This document shows positions 1 through 14,201 of a stretch of 64,000 nt of DNA, in pieces (the stretch's first letter is position 1; the number at the start of each line of letters is the position of its first letter). Under the pieces are notes generated by a model. It saw only the letters and a list, made by a program, of their open reading frames with translations. It was not told the DNA's origin and did not search any database. Origin of the DNA: Motacilla alba alba (taxonomy: Eukaryota > Chordata > Aves > Passeriformes > Motacillidae); contig NC_052028.1 in the NCBI RefSeq assembly GCF_015832195.1, forward strand, positions 8,165,501 to 8,229,500, read 5' to 3'. Position numbers and translations under genes: made by a program.

Positions 1-555
1 AAATCACAGGAGAGCTCCAAGGCAGAGCACATTGAGAAAGAAGGAGTCATTCAGAGCGGACTCTGAATTTTCAATGTAATATTTTAATTAACCCAAAATT
101 CTCTTCAAAGTTTTTTAAAACAAAAGGCTACCTTTCTATGAGCAAGGCTGCTATTTAGAAAATAAAAATATCAGACTTCAGACATATGCATGAATTTCAC
201 TGAATGAAAACATCTAAAATTTTTTTTAAAGCTGTCACAGAACAAGGTCAAGTGCTCAAATGAAAAACATTTTTAATCTTTACTTTGTTTTGCAAACAAA
301 GGTAACATAGTATGAATAGAGATGGTTTCACTATAGTAAAAACAGGCTAAGTTCTACAATCAAGCCAACATACTTCTTTCCTTTGAAAGATATTAATAAA
401 CATCCCAGGGCTACCTTACTGTTCAGATTCACAGAGCAACCCATGGCAACCCAACCTTCCCCACACCAGAGTCCCAAGAAAGGTATTAACAGTTTGGGTG
501 TTCATTAAGAAAATCAACAGATGAGGCAAATAATGCAAACCATTCTATTTATAAA
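1..555. other. Intronic, no feature seen
   Basis: This is AT-rich sequence with short A and T runs. No coding signal, repeat family or structured RNA was recognised. Confidence 0.6.
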
Positions 556-965
556 ATTATAGAATAGTTTGAGTTAGAAGGGACTTTTAAAGACCATCTG
601 CTGGGGCAGGGACACCTTCCACTAGACCAAGTTGCTCCAAGCCCCATCCAATCTCAACTGGAGCACTTCCAGGCATGGGAAGTCCACAGCTTCTCTGAGC
701 AACCTGTGCCAGGGGCCTCACCACCCTCACAGAGAATTTCTTTCTAATACCCAATCTAACCCTGCCCTCTGTCAGTCTGAAACCATTCCCCCTTGTCCTG
801 TCACTCCAGGCCCTTGTGCAAAGTCCCTCTCTAGCTCTCCTGTGGCCAGTTTAGGCACTGGAGGGTGCTCCAAGATCTCTCCAGAGCCTTCTCTTCTTCA
901 GGCTGAACCACCCCAATTTTCCCAGCCTTTCCTCACAGGAGAGGCAAAAAGCCCATCTAGCTGCT
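556..965 (-). mobile_element. CR1 LINE 3' fragment
   Basis: In the given orientation it opens with a degenerate form of the CR1 end (TATAGAATAGTTTGAGTTAGAAGG) and continues through the usual tail landmarks: GGGACACCTTCCACTAGACC, GTTGCTCCAAGCCCCATCC, CACAGCTTCTCTGAGCAACC, and CCATTCCCCCTTGTCCTGTC. The element therefore lies on the minus strand. At about 410 bp it is the longest CR1 copy here; its 5' limit is uncertain. A 139-codon open frame at 632-1051 on the plus strand is mostly antisense CR1 and is not called a gene. Confidence 0.88.
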
Positions 966-1869
966 GGCAGCATGTCCAGGAACACTGGAAGGGCTTCAAT
1001 GCCAGCTGGGAAGCCCAGCACTGTGCAGACTCATGGAACCTTCCCACCTGATCAATTCATCATCAATACACTGCAGCCCTCCAAAACAGCTTTCCATTAT
1101 TTCACTTTTGCCTTATTAGACTTCAAAACCAAATGACAAAACTCTGAAGTAAAACAGCCTCTACCCTCTGCTCACAAATATAAATGCATTTAGCTGAAGA
1201 CTGAGTCATTCTGCTCCTGCAAACATCCCCCCTGACATTACCAAGAGCTCCCTGCACCCATCTCACAGGGACCAGAGCATCAGTGCTGCCCTTTTCATTT
1301 GGATAGGCCTTTATTCAATTAGACCGAAGAGCCAGGGAACAACCTTTTTCATTTTGCAATATGCTCAAACCAGTATTTGCCCTGGCACAGGTTCTGAATG
1401 TTCCCGAGCTGAGCGGGGGGCAGGGATTCTGTGCTAATTGCAGTCGCTCTCTCAGACACGCTGCAAGACAAATCTTTGTGACTAAAAGGTTTATTTCTGT
1501 CGGCAGTCTTGAGAGGGCTCATTATAAGTGATCACCAGATGTCACCAATTCTTCATAAAATACAACAGGAAGAACCTTTTTTTTTCCCAGTAAAAAACAA
1601 CCCACAACCATCAAAGTGTAACAAGAGCCATAAATACACTGTTCAGGAGTATCTTTAGCCGTGGTGTAGATTCCCTTTTTCTGTTATACATCTAAAACAA
1701 CACCTACTGAAAAAGGAATGAGGCACTCTAATAATGTCAGTGCTAACGACAAGCTCTCATGAACAGATAGTGACTTCACCCCCACCTCCAACGCGGTGAT
1801 TAACACATCTCCAGAGCACACAGAGCTCCAGCCCCCAGCACTGATAATGAGCCCCATCCACCGAAATGG
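966..1869. other. Intronic, no gene seen
   Basis: The sequence looks unique, with a small GC-richer patch around 1400-1460. I see no coding exon or recognisable repeat. Confidence 0.55.
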
Positions 1870-2122
1870 AAAGGACCAGAGGAAATGGCCTCAAGTTGCA
1901 CAAGGGGAGGTTTAGATCAGATACTAGGGAAAATTTCTTCATAGGGAGGGTTGTTCAGTTTTGAACTGCCCAGGGCAGTGGTGGGGTCACCATCCCTGGA
2001 GGTATTTAACAGATGTGTGGCACCTGGGTCATGGTTTAGTGGTGGCTTGCCAGTGCCAGTGCTGGCTTAATGGCTGGACTTCATGATCTTGGAGAGCCTT
2101 TCCAACCTCAGTGACTTTATGA
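1870..2122 (+). mobile_element. CR1 LINE 3' fragment, sense
   Basis: Sense CR1 tail with the landmarks GAGGAAATGGCCTCAAGTTG, GGAAAATTTCTTCATAGG, GTCACCATCCCTGGAGG and GGCACCTGGGTCATGGTTTA. It ends near a degenerate CATGATCTTGGAGAGCC and TTTATGAAG terminus. It belongs to the same tail type as the copies at 47451 and 62986. Confidence 0.87.
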
Positions 2123-5100
2123 AGTAACACAACATTGCAACCTGAGAGAGCAAAAGGACAACCCTAGGATGCATCTTCATCTCTCTTTAAAGAAAATATG
2201 CAAGAGAGTCAAAAAAAATAGAAAAGAAGCTTGTCACATAGACCTGTGTGCTTTACCAGGGGAATTCCCCAAGATGAATTTATGTCACACTGGTGCAAAT
2301 TAAAGAAGAATTGCCCCCCAAACATTCACCCTGCAGCCCTGGTCACACCCTGGCATCTTCCCTTCCAGGGGTGTTAAGCTGAAGACTGGAAGATGTTTTC
2401 CCTTGCTAACTTTCCCTTGGCAATCCAAGCGATGAGGCTTCCTGAGGTAAATGATACACTTCAGCTGCCTATATCACTTTTCCCATTTTCAGATCTCAAA
2501 TCAGATTTGGGCACTGTCTTCATTATCAGCACAGAGAAGTGTCTGATCTACTGCCATCCCAAATCCATCAGGACATGTGTCACTCATCCCTGGCGCAGTG
2601 ACACATGCTGTGGGTATGCAGGCTGCCATTCCAAGCATTTCATCTAGTTCTGCCTCTGGGCTGCTGCAAATGAAAACTATTCCGTGCACAAACGGTGCAT
2701 TGCTGCGTGCAGAGCTGTCAGTTATATTTATTTCACAAGCAGTTTAAGACATGACGTGAACTGAGTTGCTGGTAAGATTTTACTACAAGCTATCAAAGAC
2801 TTAAGCAGACACCATCTATAACTACAGGCTTTCATCCTCACCCCCGCTGACTCACGCTCCCTGTTCCAGCAGCGAGCACAGCCACAGCTTCCAAACCCCC
2901 CCAACTGTCTGCAGAGCCATTATCTCAGCACTGATAGAAACCAAAACTCACCAGGAGAAATCCAGGCTTGTGATGGTCAGTCCACAATCCCAGAAGGAGT
3001 TTTCACTGCACAGGAAACACCTGCACAGGGGACACCAAACCCAAACCCATGTCCTGCCTCCCTGCGGTAACCTTTGGCCATTGGCACAGTAATAGATACA
3101 TCAATCTGAGGAAGTACTGAAGTGTCACAAGAATTTGGGAACAGCTACTAGGACTCATCAGGAAAAGTCAAGAGCTCTTCCCAGACTTACTCCTGCCAAG
3201 TAATTCCGTTTTAATAGAGCTTGATTTGGGATAAGCCTACAGAATCAAATGGCAAAGCTCTGATGTTATACTGAGGATTACAGAGATCTTACGAATTATC
3301 AGTACTCTGTCTGAGCTCACTGGGAATATGGCATTGATTTCCAGAGCAAAATATGACACATCAGTTACTTTTTTTCAGACTGCAGGGACTTGGGGTGCAA
3401 AACCCAAGGACTCCTCCATGAGCATCAGCCCACAGACCCATCCTGCAGCTTGGTTTGCTGGAGCTGAACTCCTACTCCAAATGTAGGGAAAATGCTTAGC
3501 AAAAGTGTTTTAGCTTAGGCAATGACCCCAGTAATTTCTCAGGGTATCAACAAGTCCTCAGAAGAACCAGGAAAAACCACCTTCAGCTGTGGCTTTCAGC
3601 TGGGGGGTATGAGCAATTAAACCAGAATCCATTAAAATGATGATGCATTAGACAGAGTGCATTAGATGCTGTAGAATTATTTTGTATTAAGAATATATTT
3701 GGTTATTTCTACATGTGAATCCAGTCTGAAGATAAAGATTTATTTATTTAGTATTAAGGGATTTCTGCAGATGGTATTTCAAAGCAGCTCCTTAAAAATG
3801 TAAATTTGCTTGCAAGATATGAGGACACATTTTACACAAATAAACATATTCGCATTTCATTTGCTAAGTTCTATTTACATTCATTTTTTCAGATATTTAC
3901 TGCAGTGCAATTGTTGAGGCTTCAACAACTAAGGCTTCATCCAATTATAATAACACTCAAAAGCAAAAAATGACATCCCAAGTTTTGCTAAAGTTGTGTA
4001 AGGCCCCAAAAGTCCAAGCACAACAAAAAACCTCCATTGTTACAGTCTGTAAAATTTACCCATTCATATCGCCTCCTTCCCCTCTTACTCTATGATGTCT
4101 TTAAAACATGTGTTCAAACCCAGCAGTTGAGATTCCTGTGGGGTTATTTATATAAAATTTTTGGTGTAGTTTGTGTGTCCAGTAGATGATGGGCATAGAA
4201 AGGACACACTCCTCTGAGGAAGAATGAAAGCCTCATCTCCTGTAACACCCAACTCTCACCCTGCCTGTCTCCTGCATGTGCAAGAACTCTCTGCTCCTCG
4301 AGCATGTGCCTTTTGCAAGAGCTAGGCAGACTTTGATGTCAGAGTCAGCACAGGTGATTTCCCAGCACCCTACGGATGAACCCCGGGTTTCCCTGATCCT
4401 GAGGCTCCCCACAGCCCTGCTGCTTTCAACACCAGCCCCACATCTGCTGCTGCTTGCTGAGCACTGACGAATCTGGCTGTGCTGAGCCTGGCAAGGAGCT
4501 TTGCTTCCAGCTGAGACGTCTTCAATTGCTCCCCACATCACAGATTTCATGTTGCTCCACCATCAGCACACGTCTGCTCTTAAGCTTCTCCAGAAAAAAC
4601 TGCAGCTTTGTGAGTTACAGAAAAAAAAAAAAAGGCAGGGTGAAAAGATGGGGAAGAGAATAAGTGAGGATGGAAGACAAGGGGGAAAAAGGGAATCAAC
4701 CAAGCCACTATTCCTTCTCTATGCCAAGGATCTTGGATACACCTTCTTGTAGAGAAATTCTATAAATCAGGATGTACAAGCCATCCCTAAAGGACCCGAA
4801 GTGACCTTAGACACTTGCACGTGGTCTGTGGGGGCTCTGCCCAAACTACATGTGGGTTTGGAACTACCTGGAATGAGCAGCTGCACACACATTGCACTAT
4901 CATGGTATTACTTTACATCCAGTTTTGTATTAGTCTGATTTCCTACCTGGGAACTTTTACAGAGTATAGGTGCAAGTTTGGGCTTTTGGAGGTTGTTTCC
5001 AACAGATGGCAGAAAATTGGGAAAAGTGCCAGCGTTTCCTTTTCAAAAGCTGGCTGATGAAGCTTCCAAAGACAGCTCCGAGCATCTTCACTTGCAACTG

Positions 5101-7217
5101 TCGCAGCAAGAAATTACACAAAATGTACATAAAGGGGGTTATTGAAGCATGCACACTTTGGAACTCGCAGAGGAGAATGTACATGCTTTTAAGAACAATA
5201 AATAGGATGTTTTTAAGTTGCAAAATTCACAGAGCTGGCTTGCAATGCTCACCTGCAGATTTTAGAAGCTTTTTCATTGGCATAAAAGGAGAATGTCCCT
5301 CCTACTCTTCCTCCTTCTCCCTTGTCTTGTAAGGAAATTTTGATTTTTGCCTTAAGAAGAGCTGTAGTGCCTCAAAGACCCCAGCTGGGCTGGGGATGCT
5401 CCCCCAGCAAAGAACAGGATGCTAAAAAAAGTGGCAAAAGAAAAAAAACAACGTGGAGATGGGGAAAAGAAGTCAATGAGGTAGGAGGAAAGCACGGGTT
5501 TTCCATGGTGAGCAGCAGGCCAGAATCCCACCTGCTGACCAAGCTGCTGAATCCTTGCCACCTGTCTGCTTACATAACGCTTCCTCCAGCTTACATCTAA
5601 CAGCTTGAAAACTGGTATAGAACATCAAACTCTAAATCAGTGCCTCATGCTGACACACCATATGTCGGCGAGTACTTAGGTAGTCACCAAAAGTGTTAAC
5701 TGCAATTATTTAAAAATTATTACAGTTTATTCATGCAGACAATTCCTTCTTGCATTGACTCATATCCTTCAAGACAAGATTTTTTTTTTTATGAGCTGCA
5801 GTTTCCCTCAATTTTCAACCTGATTTGTGGTCTTTAACTATTTTAATTTAATTTTGGTTTAAAACAATGTACTTATTACTGAGGTATTTGTTTACAGCGC
5901 TGTTTTTAGGGGAGATTACTCAATGAAACTAAAATTAAAAGGTTTTCCTTCAAAGCATGGCAATTTCAGTGTTGCCTTGGTTCTGCAGAAGCAAGTAGAC
6001 TGTCCTATCTCCTGGTGCTGCTGTTTAGAACTTCTGACCACCACCCCTGGGAGCAGCAGCCACAGAAAAACAGTGAAAAAGACCCTTGGTGCCCTTAGGC
6101 CCTTCACCCAAGAGCCAGGTGGAAGAACCAGCTGCAGAGAAGAGCCTTTTTCAGTGTGCAAAGTCTCCACTACTCAGCTTGATGCTTATAAGTCAATTGC
6201 TAACGGAAAAAAATTATGGGGCATAAATCCACACAAGGAATCGAAAATAAAAATAAGGGAGCAGAAGAGAGAGCCCATTCCCATGGGCTTTTCTCCAGTG
6301 GCACAGGCAGACCTGGGGAGCTGGAGTCAGCACTGACACAGGCTCTCCCTTGGATGAAGACAGCATACATTAAGAAAAAGTAATTAGAGTGATCAAGTAG
6401 GGAACTATTTAGCAGCTAATTAAAATACCCAATAACCATAATTTCTTCAAAACAGTGTGCTGAAAATAGATATATAACACCCCAAAAGAAAAGAAACAGC
6501 CTGTCTTGTCTTTATTTGGTGCCTTGCACTGCACACCTCATGCCACCTGCCTGACAGAGTGTCCATGATCCCTGACAGAGATCCTGGATCCCTCAGACCA
6601 AAACTTCAGCCTGGTCTTGCATCGAAACTGCTGAGCCCTCATCACACAAATCATATACAGAAAAGTGTAAATCAACCTAAAACAGGGGCATGGCAATTCT
6701 CCTCTCTGTTTCACACTAACAAAATCTATTTTTCCATTTGTCTGCACCTCTTGCTGTAAGGATAAGCAGCGCAGGGCTGGAGCAGAATGAGTTTTTATAG
6801 GAGCCAGAGGGAGCAGGGAGCCACGGTGCAAAACCTGCTTGCATCATCTGTCATCCTTCCAGCTCCTCCCTGCTTTTGAAATCGGGGGAGAATTCACAGG
6901 ACTAAAAGGCACAGAGGGGAAAATTCTCCCTCTGGTTTCTATCTGTTACAGGTACTAAATTCCTACCAAAACCTGTTATTGACAAAAAGCTCTTTCCATC
7001 ATTGGGCTTGTGCTTTCCTCATCAAAGATAACTGTAAGTTTCCAGATAACTGGAAATACAACAGCAATAAATCAATAGCTGCTGTTTTACTTGCTCTGTG
7101 CTTTTTGTTGTGAAACATTTGGGGGGTTGGTTTTTCCTACTCTAATGAGCATCAAGCCAAATGCAATAATGAAGGAAAATCAACACCAATATCTTCCAAA
7201 GTGCTTGGGAGCTTCCT
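2123..7217. other. Intronic, no gene seen
   Basis: About 5 kb of unique-looking, AT-leaning sequence. It includes an A14 run at 4621-4634 and AT-rich stretches near 3660-3900 and 5700-5920. Open frames on both strands (for example 5923-6336 plus, 137 codons) match no family I know and lack any supporting context. Confidence 0.5.
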
Positions 7218-7268
7218 CACATAGAATCACAAAATCATTAAGGCTGGAAAAAACCTTCAAGACCACTT
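7218..7268 (-). mobile_element. CR1 LINE terminal remnant
   Basis: Only the extreme 3' end is present: ATAGAATCACAAAATCATTA, then GGCTGGAAAAAACCTTCAAG. This matches the inverted CR1 terminus, but the body is absent. Confidence 0.7.
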
Positions 7269-9990
7269 CACAGTATTTACCATTAATGTCAGAGTAGAAG
7301 ACTTGTATAAATAATGATCTTTTTTTTTAAAGTTTTAAACTTCTAAAAAATATGAACTTGAGTGCTAATATGTATCTTAGAAACATGCACAAATTCATGC
7401 AGGATAGAAAGGCAGGACTTATCAGAGAAGCTAATTTATAAATAAAGCTCCTGTTTACTCAGTATTTGAACTGTCTCAAGAGGGATAAACCTCACCTGGC
7501 TTGGCTTTAGACAGCACCTGCTCACTCAAAAGCTCATAAACACCAAGACTGTTAATTAGAACATTATTTCTAGAGGACTGTTAAATATTTTCTTCAAAAT
7601 GCTAAATTGGACTTTTTTTACCTTTCTTTGAACAAGTTTTAGAAGGTTTTCCAATGCCATAATTCAAAAGCCGTGGCAGTCCTGCCAAAGGATACAATGA
7701 ACAACAGCCACCTGCAGTGCTGGAATATAATTTCCAATGCCCCCAAAAAGGCTCTTCCTGCATTTTAATTAAAAATTGGTATTTCTTTTTTGAAAACAAC
7801 AAACATTCATAATCCTATTCCCAGCTTCCTCTGAACTTATTGATTGCAGATGCCTGTTGCCATCAGGCACATTTCTGAATTTGGGTAAAGCCACTGTAGG
7901 TTTTTTACCCTTCAGGATACAGCTGAGGAAGACCCTGAGCGACCTGATCCTTCTACTGCTGATGCTCTCCTCTGCCCTGCACTGATTTTTATAAATTCCA
8001 GCTTCCATCTGCTGTTTATTTTTCCTGACTGGCACTCCTGCAGCAATGCTGAGCTCTGTGTCCTGACTGACCAGCCCCTTTACATAGGCACCTGAAATAT
8101 GGCTAAAAATATCTGTCAGGGTCACTGCACTCCTCACAGGCTGACTCCAGTTTATGCTTGGTTAGGAAACCCCATCAAAGAGCATGGCAGCCTCCTGCCT
8201 GACACTGGGAGAATGGAAATGTCTGCTCAGTGACCAATAGGAGAAAATTAGAATAACAAATGGGGAAAACCACAAAAGCTTAAAAAAATATCAAGAACTA
8301 TGATATCCCATTTGATTCTCCTACAAATAGCCTATACCTTATCCTATACAATGCTTTCACATTCCCAGATCAAAAACATTTCATGAAGCATTTTGTAAAT
8401 GTGGCTTCAGACTGTTTTCTGATCCAATGAACATTATGAGATGATGTGAATGAAATGTCAGTAAACAGGTTAAAGATATCTGGAGATGCAGTAATTCTAC
8501 CTGATTACTTTGAAATGTCAGAGTTCTCCAGCTCCTTGTTGGGGACAATGGCTTTCTCTGGAGCATTTCTAAGAAGGAGGAAGACAAGATTTGGGGATTC
8601 AATACTGCTTCTTTTCTAAATATTGTTAGTATTTTACGTATGTTAGTGTCAGTAAAAAGAAGTTATCTTCATGATACTAAGTTATTGCAAAAGAACACTT
8701 GCCAATGGGCACCTAACTTCAGAAGGATAGCATTCCCTGAGCTCAGGTCACCAGACTTCCACTTGTGTGAACAAGGCAGTACAGATGTGATGTCAGTACA
8801 AACTACATCCACATTCATGGGTGTGACAGTATCAAACAGGATAATGAAGCATTCCTTTAACACTTCTCCAATTCTTCATCTTGACTGCAAGGAAGTAGAT
8901 AAATGTACCAAGATCGAAAAGATGAAAGAAATAAAAAAAGAGATGTCTGTTCACATAATATTATGAAAAACCCCTCAGCCCAGTGCAGAAAATAAAATTT
9001 AAAAAACTTAAAAAGAGACACAGTGTTTCTGAAAACATAAAAAGAAGCAATTTGAAGAAATTCAATCTATTAGAAAATTGCCATCAATTTAAGAAAGTGG
9101 TGAAATATGACTTTAAATAAAAACTTAAAAAAAAATCCCATCAGGCCAGGAAGAGGATAGATTTGGGAGAGAACTGCTCAGGAGGGCAGGACTCCCATGA
9201 TTTTCCTGGGCTGACTGTAGCTGGAGCAGCCCTGTGGGCTGCCTGTGCCACCTTTTGCAAAGGAAAACAAAGCATTTCTGTTTTAAAAGAGCCAAAGGAA
9301 TTAGCTATAACTGACGAGCCCAGAACAGCAGCCTGCAACCTGCTCACATTTCTAAAGTGAGCCCAGAGTAACTGCACTCCAATTTTCCCCAACTCATTAT
9401 GTAAAATAAAAGCTAGCTGAAAGCCAGTGTGGGGCCACCAAATGCCTTCATTAGCTTTCAATTTTGTTCCAGTAAAAATGCAGCCAAAATCTACTGGGTT
9501 CAGAGAGGCTGAAATTTTAGCCTTAACAGCCTTTTACTTCCTCCACACTGTACAGCTTCAGCAAGATTTTCTGCCACTTAGTTTGGACCTAACAAGCCAT
9601 TTCCCCATTAACACAAAACACAACGTGTCCAGGAGTATTAAGCATTTTCCACAAGGCCCTGTTTTACAGTCACTCTAAGAATGACAATGCCAAATTACGA
9701 ATCTCAGACAGATGTTTTCCAGATGTGCTGAGCACCTCACTTAAATGTTAGATGCAGAGCTCTTCCAAAATGCTCCAAGGGCTGCACCAGCTGCATTTAG
9801 ATAGGCTGACTCCTGAGTTTCTGTTTATGGGAAACTATTCCTGAGGAAAAAAACTCTCAAGAACATGGACACATCTTGCACATTCCTACAGGAGGGTGAA
9901 GGATGAAGTCTGATGGTAACCATTGGAGAGAACAAATGGAAAAGGAATGGGAAGCTGTGGATGGAGAGGTGCAGCGCTGTGAGCACGACT
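7269..9990. other. Intronic, no gene seen
   Basis: Unique-looking AT-rich sequence with A-rich blocks around 8920-9130. No exon, RNA gene or known repeat was recognised. Confidence 0.5.
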
Positions 9991-10228
9991 TCACAGAATC
10001 ATCACAAAATGGTTTGCATCAAAAGAGACCTTAAAGCTCATTTCATCCAGTTCCAACCCCCTGCCATGGGCAGGGACACCTTCCACTATCCCAGGTTGCT
10101 CCAGGCCCCATCCAACCTGGCCCTGGACACTTCCAGGGATGGGGCAGCCACAGCTTCTCTGGGTACCCTGTGCCAGGGCCTCCCCACCCTCCCAGGGAAC
10201 AATTTCTTCCTAAAATGCAATCTCTGTC
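9991..10228 (-). mobile_element. CR1 LINE 3' fragment
   Basis: It begins TCACAGAATCATCACAAAAT and runs through CTGCCATGGGCAGGGACACC, TTCCACTATCCCAGGTTGCT, ACTTCCAGGGATGGGGCAGC and AATTTCTTCCTAAAATGCAA. This is a well-preserved inverted CR1 tail. Open frames across it on both strands are repeat shadows. Confidence 0.92.
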
Positions 10229-12784
10229 CTCACTGATGGCATTGAGTCCACAGGAAAGAGCAGCTCCCTCGCCCTGCAGTACTGTGATGTCTGCACAGCT
10301 CAAACAGTGGAGTGCTGGACACAGAGATGGTTCTCCACTCTGAGGGGACTGAGGGCTCTCCCCTCCCTTCAAGCCCCTGAACACGTAACACCCACCCACA
10401 GTCCTGCACTGCCACAGCCCCTGTGCAGCTCACAGTGAGCTCACAGCACTTGCAGTCCTTGAGCCGAGCAGGTATTCATGCCACTTCATTTTTTTTCTAG
10501 TTATTCTAGAATTCAAGTCTAGCTACTGAACACTATAGGAAAATAGCACCACAGCAATTTTCTCTCAAGATTGTTTTACAACTCCAGCCAGAAGAATACA
10601 GCAGGACCCAGAGTACAGTCACCCTTCAAAAACTTAAACATTATATGAGACACACCAACCAAAAATACGTATTTCTAAATCTTTCCCTCAGCACAGCTTT
10701 GATCCAAAAACCAGACCAAATATCAGAGATTCCTGCAAGCCCTCAAGAAATGCTGCTATTGCTTCCAGTTTATCTGCAAGGCACCCAGGTGCTGTGCCAA
10801 AGGTGAGCTGCACAAGGTTGATCCAGCTGTCTGTCAGTCTGCACACAGAGATAGAGCTCCTTATATCAGTTTATCATGGGCAGGTTATGAGAATCACATT
10901 TCCAAACAAGATTTGCTTTAATTGGCTATGCTGGTCCTCCCAGAGGAGCATTAAGATGAGGCTTAGATAATGCTCCCACAGCAAGTAACTGCAAACCCAA
11001 AGTTAAATCTGCTTTTCTACAAATATTCAGGAACATTTGCTTCTAGGCAACGCTCCTGTTAGTAAACCAATTTGCTAAAATATTCATGAATAGCAAACAA
11101 CAGGGCCATGGATACAGCAAAATGCTTACATGTGACAATACAACTAAATATTCACCACAAATGCTTGCACAGTATTTGGCTTGCTCTAGATTAAATGAAA
11201 AAAACCCAACCCGTAACAATGATGAGCATTCAGCACCATGGATTCCACTGGAAAACCTCTGGTGAGGAGACTGGCTGGTGTTGGACAAGGATGCCCAAAA
11301 TTATCCTGTGCCCTCAGGGTTCTTGTACAGCTCCAAACTGCAGAGGAACCATAAGGCACCAACATCTCCAAACCTGCCACAAAACTTCTTGGTGAGCTCC
11401 TGTGCCAGAGCAGGTAAATAAGGATTAATAAATAAAACCCTAATAAAATTCCATATTGAAATTTGAAATAATTTGAAAAATAAAATCCCCCTCATTATTC
11501 CTGAAAAAAACAGCAAAACTCTCAACTAAGTTGCCAGTGTGGCAGACTAAAAGCAAAGAAGGAAGAGGAAAGTCCTGACAGATCCTGACAGGAGACTGCA
11601 GTCACTTGCAGGAAGAGACAAACCCAATGCACCCCATGGCAAACTCTTCCAGGGGAGCCTTTGTTCAGCCCATCAGGCTGTTTGCAGTGCAAACAACCCT
11701 CATTCAAAAGGTAAATAAAAATGTCTTCCTTTGGACACATCACACCAATCAACTTTTTACTACAAAGGTTACATTTAAATATTTAAATACTTGGATACAT
11801 TTCAATGGTGAGCTCCCTCTCCATTGCATGGCTCATTCCTTCTCAGTTTTTAACTTAAAGAGCAGAAGAGACTGAGCTCTCTTTTACTCCATCACATGGG
11901 CTCATTACCACGGGGATTTTTTTCCACTAAGACCACTATGAGATGAGGAGGCTGCAACTGAACTTGTGTAATTCCTGTATTTCCTTTTCCTTCCAGAGCT
12001 GCAAATCCAAACACGGGTCATCTCTTCAAGCCAGGACAGCAGCTGGATGCTTTCAAAGCTGCTGTGCCAAGGACAGCACCTGGACATCCCACGCTTCCAG
12101 GCACAACTCTCCTCTTTGGAACGCTCACCACCAGTTCCATCCCTGCTTGGGCACAAGGATTCTGTGTTCTGGAGCCCTGGCCCAGCCAGACCCCTCCTTC
12201 ACCCCTGTCAAAACCTAGAGAAAAACCAGCCAGGGGATTTTATGGGGACACTTAGGGTTGGGATCATTTAACATGAGTTCTGATGTTTTTTCTATGACCT
12301 TTAGAAAGTCAGTGGGTCTCCTCTAGACTGCAATTCTATAATGGGTGGATCACTATTTTCCTGGCATGCAAAGGTGTTGTGAGGTCTAATTCATTAATCT
12401 TTGTAAAGCATTCTAGGACACTTTGATGGAAAATTCAAAGCATTATCCATAAAGGCCTTCTATTTAAATCCCACCTGGAAACCTTCCTCTTACTCCTTAA
12501 TTTGTGATTGATCCCCACTCAATTAGAGGCAATGGGATTTGCATGTAGACTCCAGCAGCAGAGCAGACCCCAAAGGAAGGTGCCAGCAAGAGCAGTGGTG
12601 CTAACCCACAGCAAGGAGGCAGACAATTGGTGCCTGCACTGTGTGATCCATGGCTGAATGCTGCACCCCTGGGCTGCCCTGGGACCACCTGAACCAGCCC
12701 TGGGCAAAGGGATGGGGCACAGACCTCTCCCACCACAGCACCCATCCCTACACAAACCCCATCCCTACACCTGCACCCAGCTAT
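10229..12784. other. Intronic, no gene seen
   Basis: Unique-looking sequence, GC-richer at 11990-12200 and 12560-12780. Several overlapping short open frames occur there, but none resembles a known protein or has splice-flanked conservation that I can judge. Confidence 0.5.
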
Positions 12785-13058
12785 GACAGGACAAGGGGGA
12801 ATGGCTTCACACTGTCAGAAAGCAGGGTTAGATTGGATGTTAGGAAGAAATTATTTCCTGTGAGGGTGGTGAGGCCCTGGCACAGGCTGCCCAGAGCAGC
12901 TGTGGCTGCCCCATCCCTGTAAGTGTCCAAGGCCAGGTTGGATGGGGCTTGCAGCACCCTGGCACAGTGGAAGGTGTCCCTGCCCATGGCAGAGGTTGGA
13001 ACTGGATGAACAGGAAGGTCCCCTCCAACCCAAAGCAGTCAATGATGATTCTGTGATG
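12785..13058 (+). mobile_element. CR1 LINE 3' fragment, sense
   Basis: Sense CR1 tail: GACAGGACAAGGGGGAATGG, AGGCTGCCCAGAGCAGCTGT, GTGTCCAAGGCCAGGTTGGA, GGAAGGTGTCCCTGCCCATG and a terminal ATGATTCTGTGAT. It is the best-preserved plus-strand copy in the window. Confidence 0.93.
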
Positions 13059-14201
13059 CTCCTACACACTGCTGCCCCCCCAACCCCCATTTCTACAACT
13101 GCACTGATAATTAACCATGTACTTTACATCTGACATTAATCCCTATTAATAGGATTTTTAGCAGGAAAAAAAGTTTCTACCCAAAGAGCTTTCAAGCCCT
13201 GAGCAGACAGAATAAATCTGCAGATCACTCATTACCTCCCCATGTCAAGTTCTATTATTTGTGGGAGCAGTTCCACTTCAGGCAGGCGAGCAAAGGCAGA
13301 TAACCTCACCCCTGGCACTCCGTGAGCCCCTGAGGAGAGAACAGCTTCAATTCTACATGCAAAAAAACAACTGGGAAATTACAAGGGGCTTTATCAGAGC
13401 CCCATGCTGGGGAGTGCTCATTTTAACTCGTATTCCCATGACTTCAGGACATCTCTGGTAGGATTCAGCCCTCTCAAGCATATTAGCAAGAACTGCCTGT
13501 TAAATCCTGGTGGACAGAGGCAGGAAGGGAGTGAAGGCTGGGGGATGCTGGACCAGCTTTTTCCTTGCAGCTACCTAATTGAATCTGCAGCATCCAGCCT
13601 GTTGGTATTCCCAGGCACTCAGAATTTCAATTTGCTCCACAGATTTCTATACTGAGCACCCAGAAAAATTAGCATTTGTGCTGAATAGCTTTTAATCAGC
13701 TATTTTAATCAGTTCTTTTTATCTTTAAAGCACTTCTAAATCTCCCTCCCTCAGTCTCCCCAGCCCTAAAATTTATTCCAGCCATTTGTTTTCCTTCATT
13801 CAGCTTCCAGCGCCCTTTACCATGATCTAATAATCTTAATCTTTAATGCTCATCTCTACCTTTTAACCTTTTCAGTTTTCATTTAAAGCAATCTCTCTAT
13901 CTCTCTCAGGTTTGGAGCTATTTTATTTACTCTGAAATTACGGTTTTCCCTGGCCCCTGTCTCAGCACACAGCTGAAGGTGTCCAGTGTGAGTCCCCTGG
14001 CATCAAGCTGCATGCTGCTTCTCAAAAGGTGACTTGTGGGGGCTTTAAGCAAATCAGCAATTTTTCTATTGATAAAATTTATGTAATTTTAGGGAAATAA
14101 AGGCAACTTCAAAGGTATTACAGTATTTGTTGCCATTCATTTGAAATTACTTGGCATGTGCTAGCCTTTCCTTCCACTGGGAAAACTATGCATGTAGAAA
14201 C
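13059..14201. other. Intronic, no gene seen
   Basis: Unique-looking sequence with a pyrimidine-rich stretch at about 13700-13910. No exon or known repeat was recognised. Confidence 0.5.

Noticed and set aside
632..1051. 139-codon plus-strand open frame
   Set aside because: It mostly lies in antisense to an inverted CR1 tail and reads through its conserved motifs; not a gene.
10043..10433. Overlapping open frames on the minus strand
   Set aside because: They partly cover the CR1 tail at 9991-10228 and resemble no protein.
12497..13133. Cluster of open frames on both strands
   Set aside because: Those from 12781 on are CR1 sequence in several frames; the rest sit in a GC-rich patch with no recognisable product.
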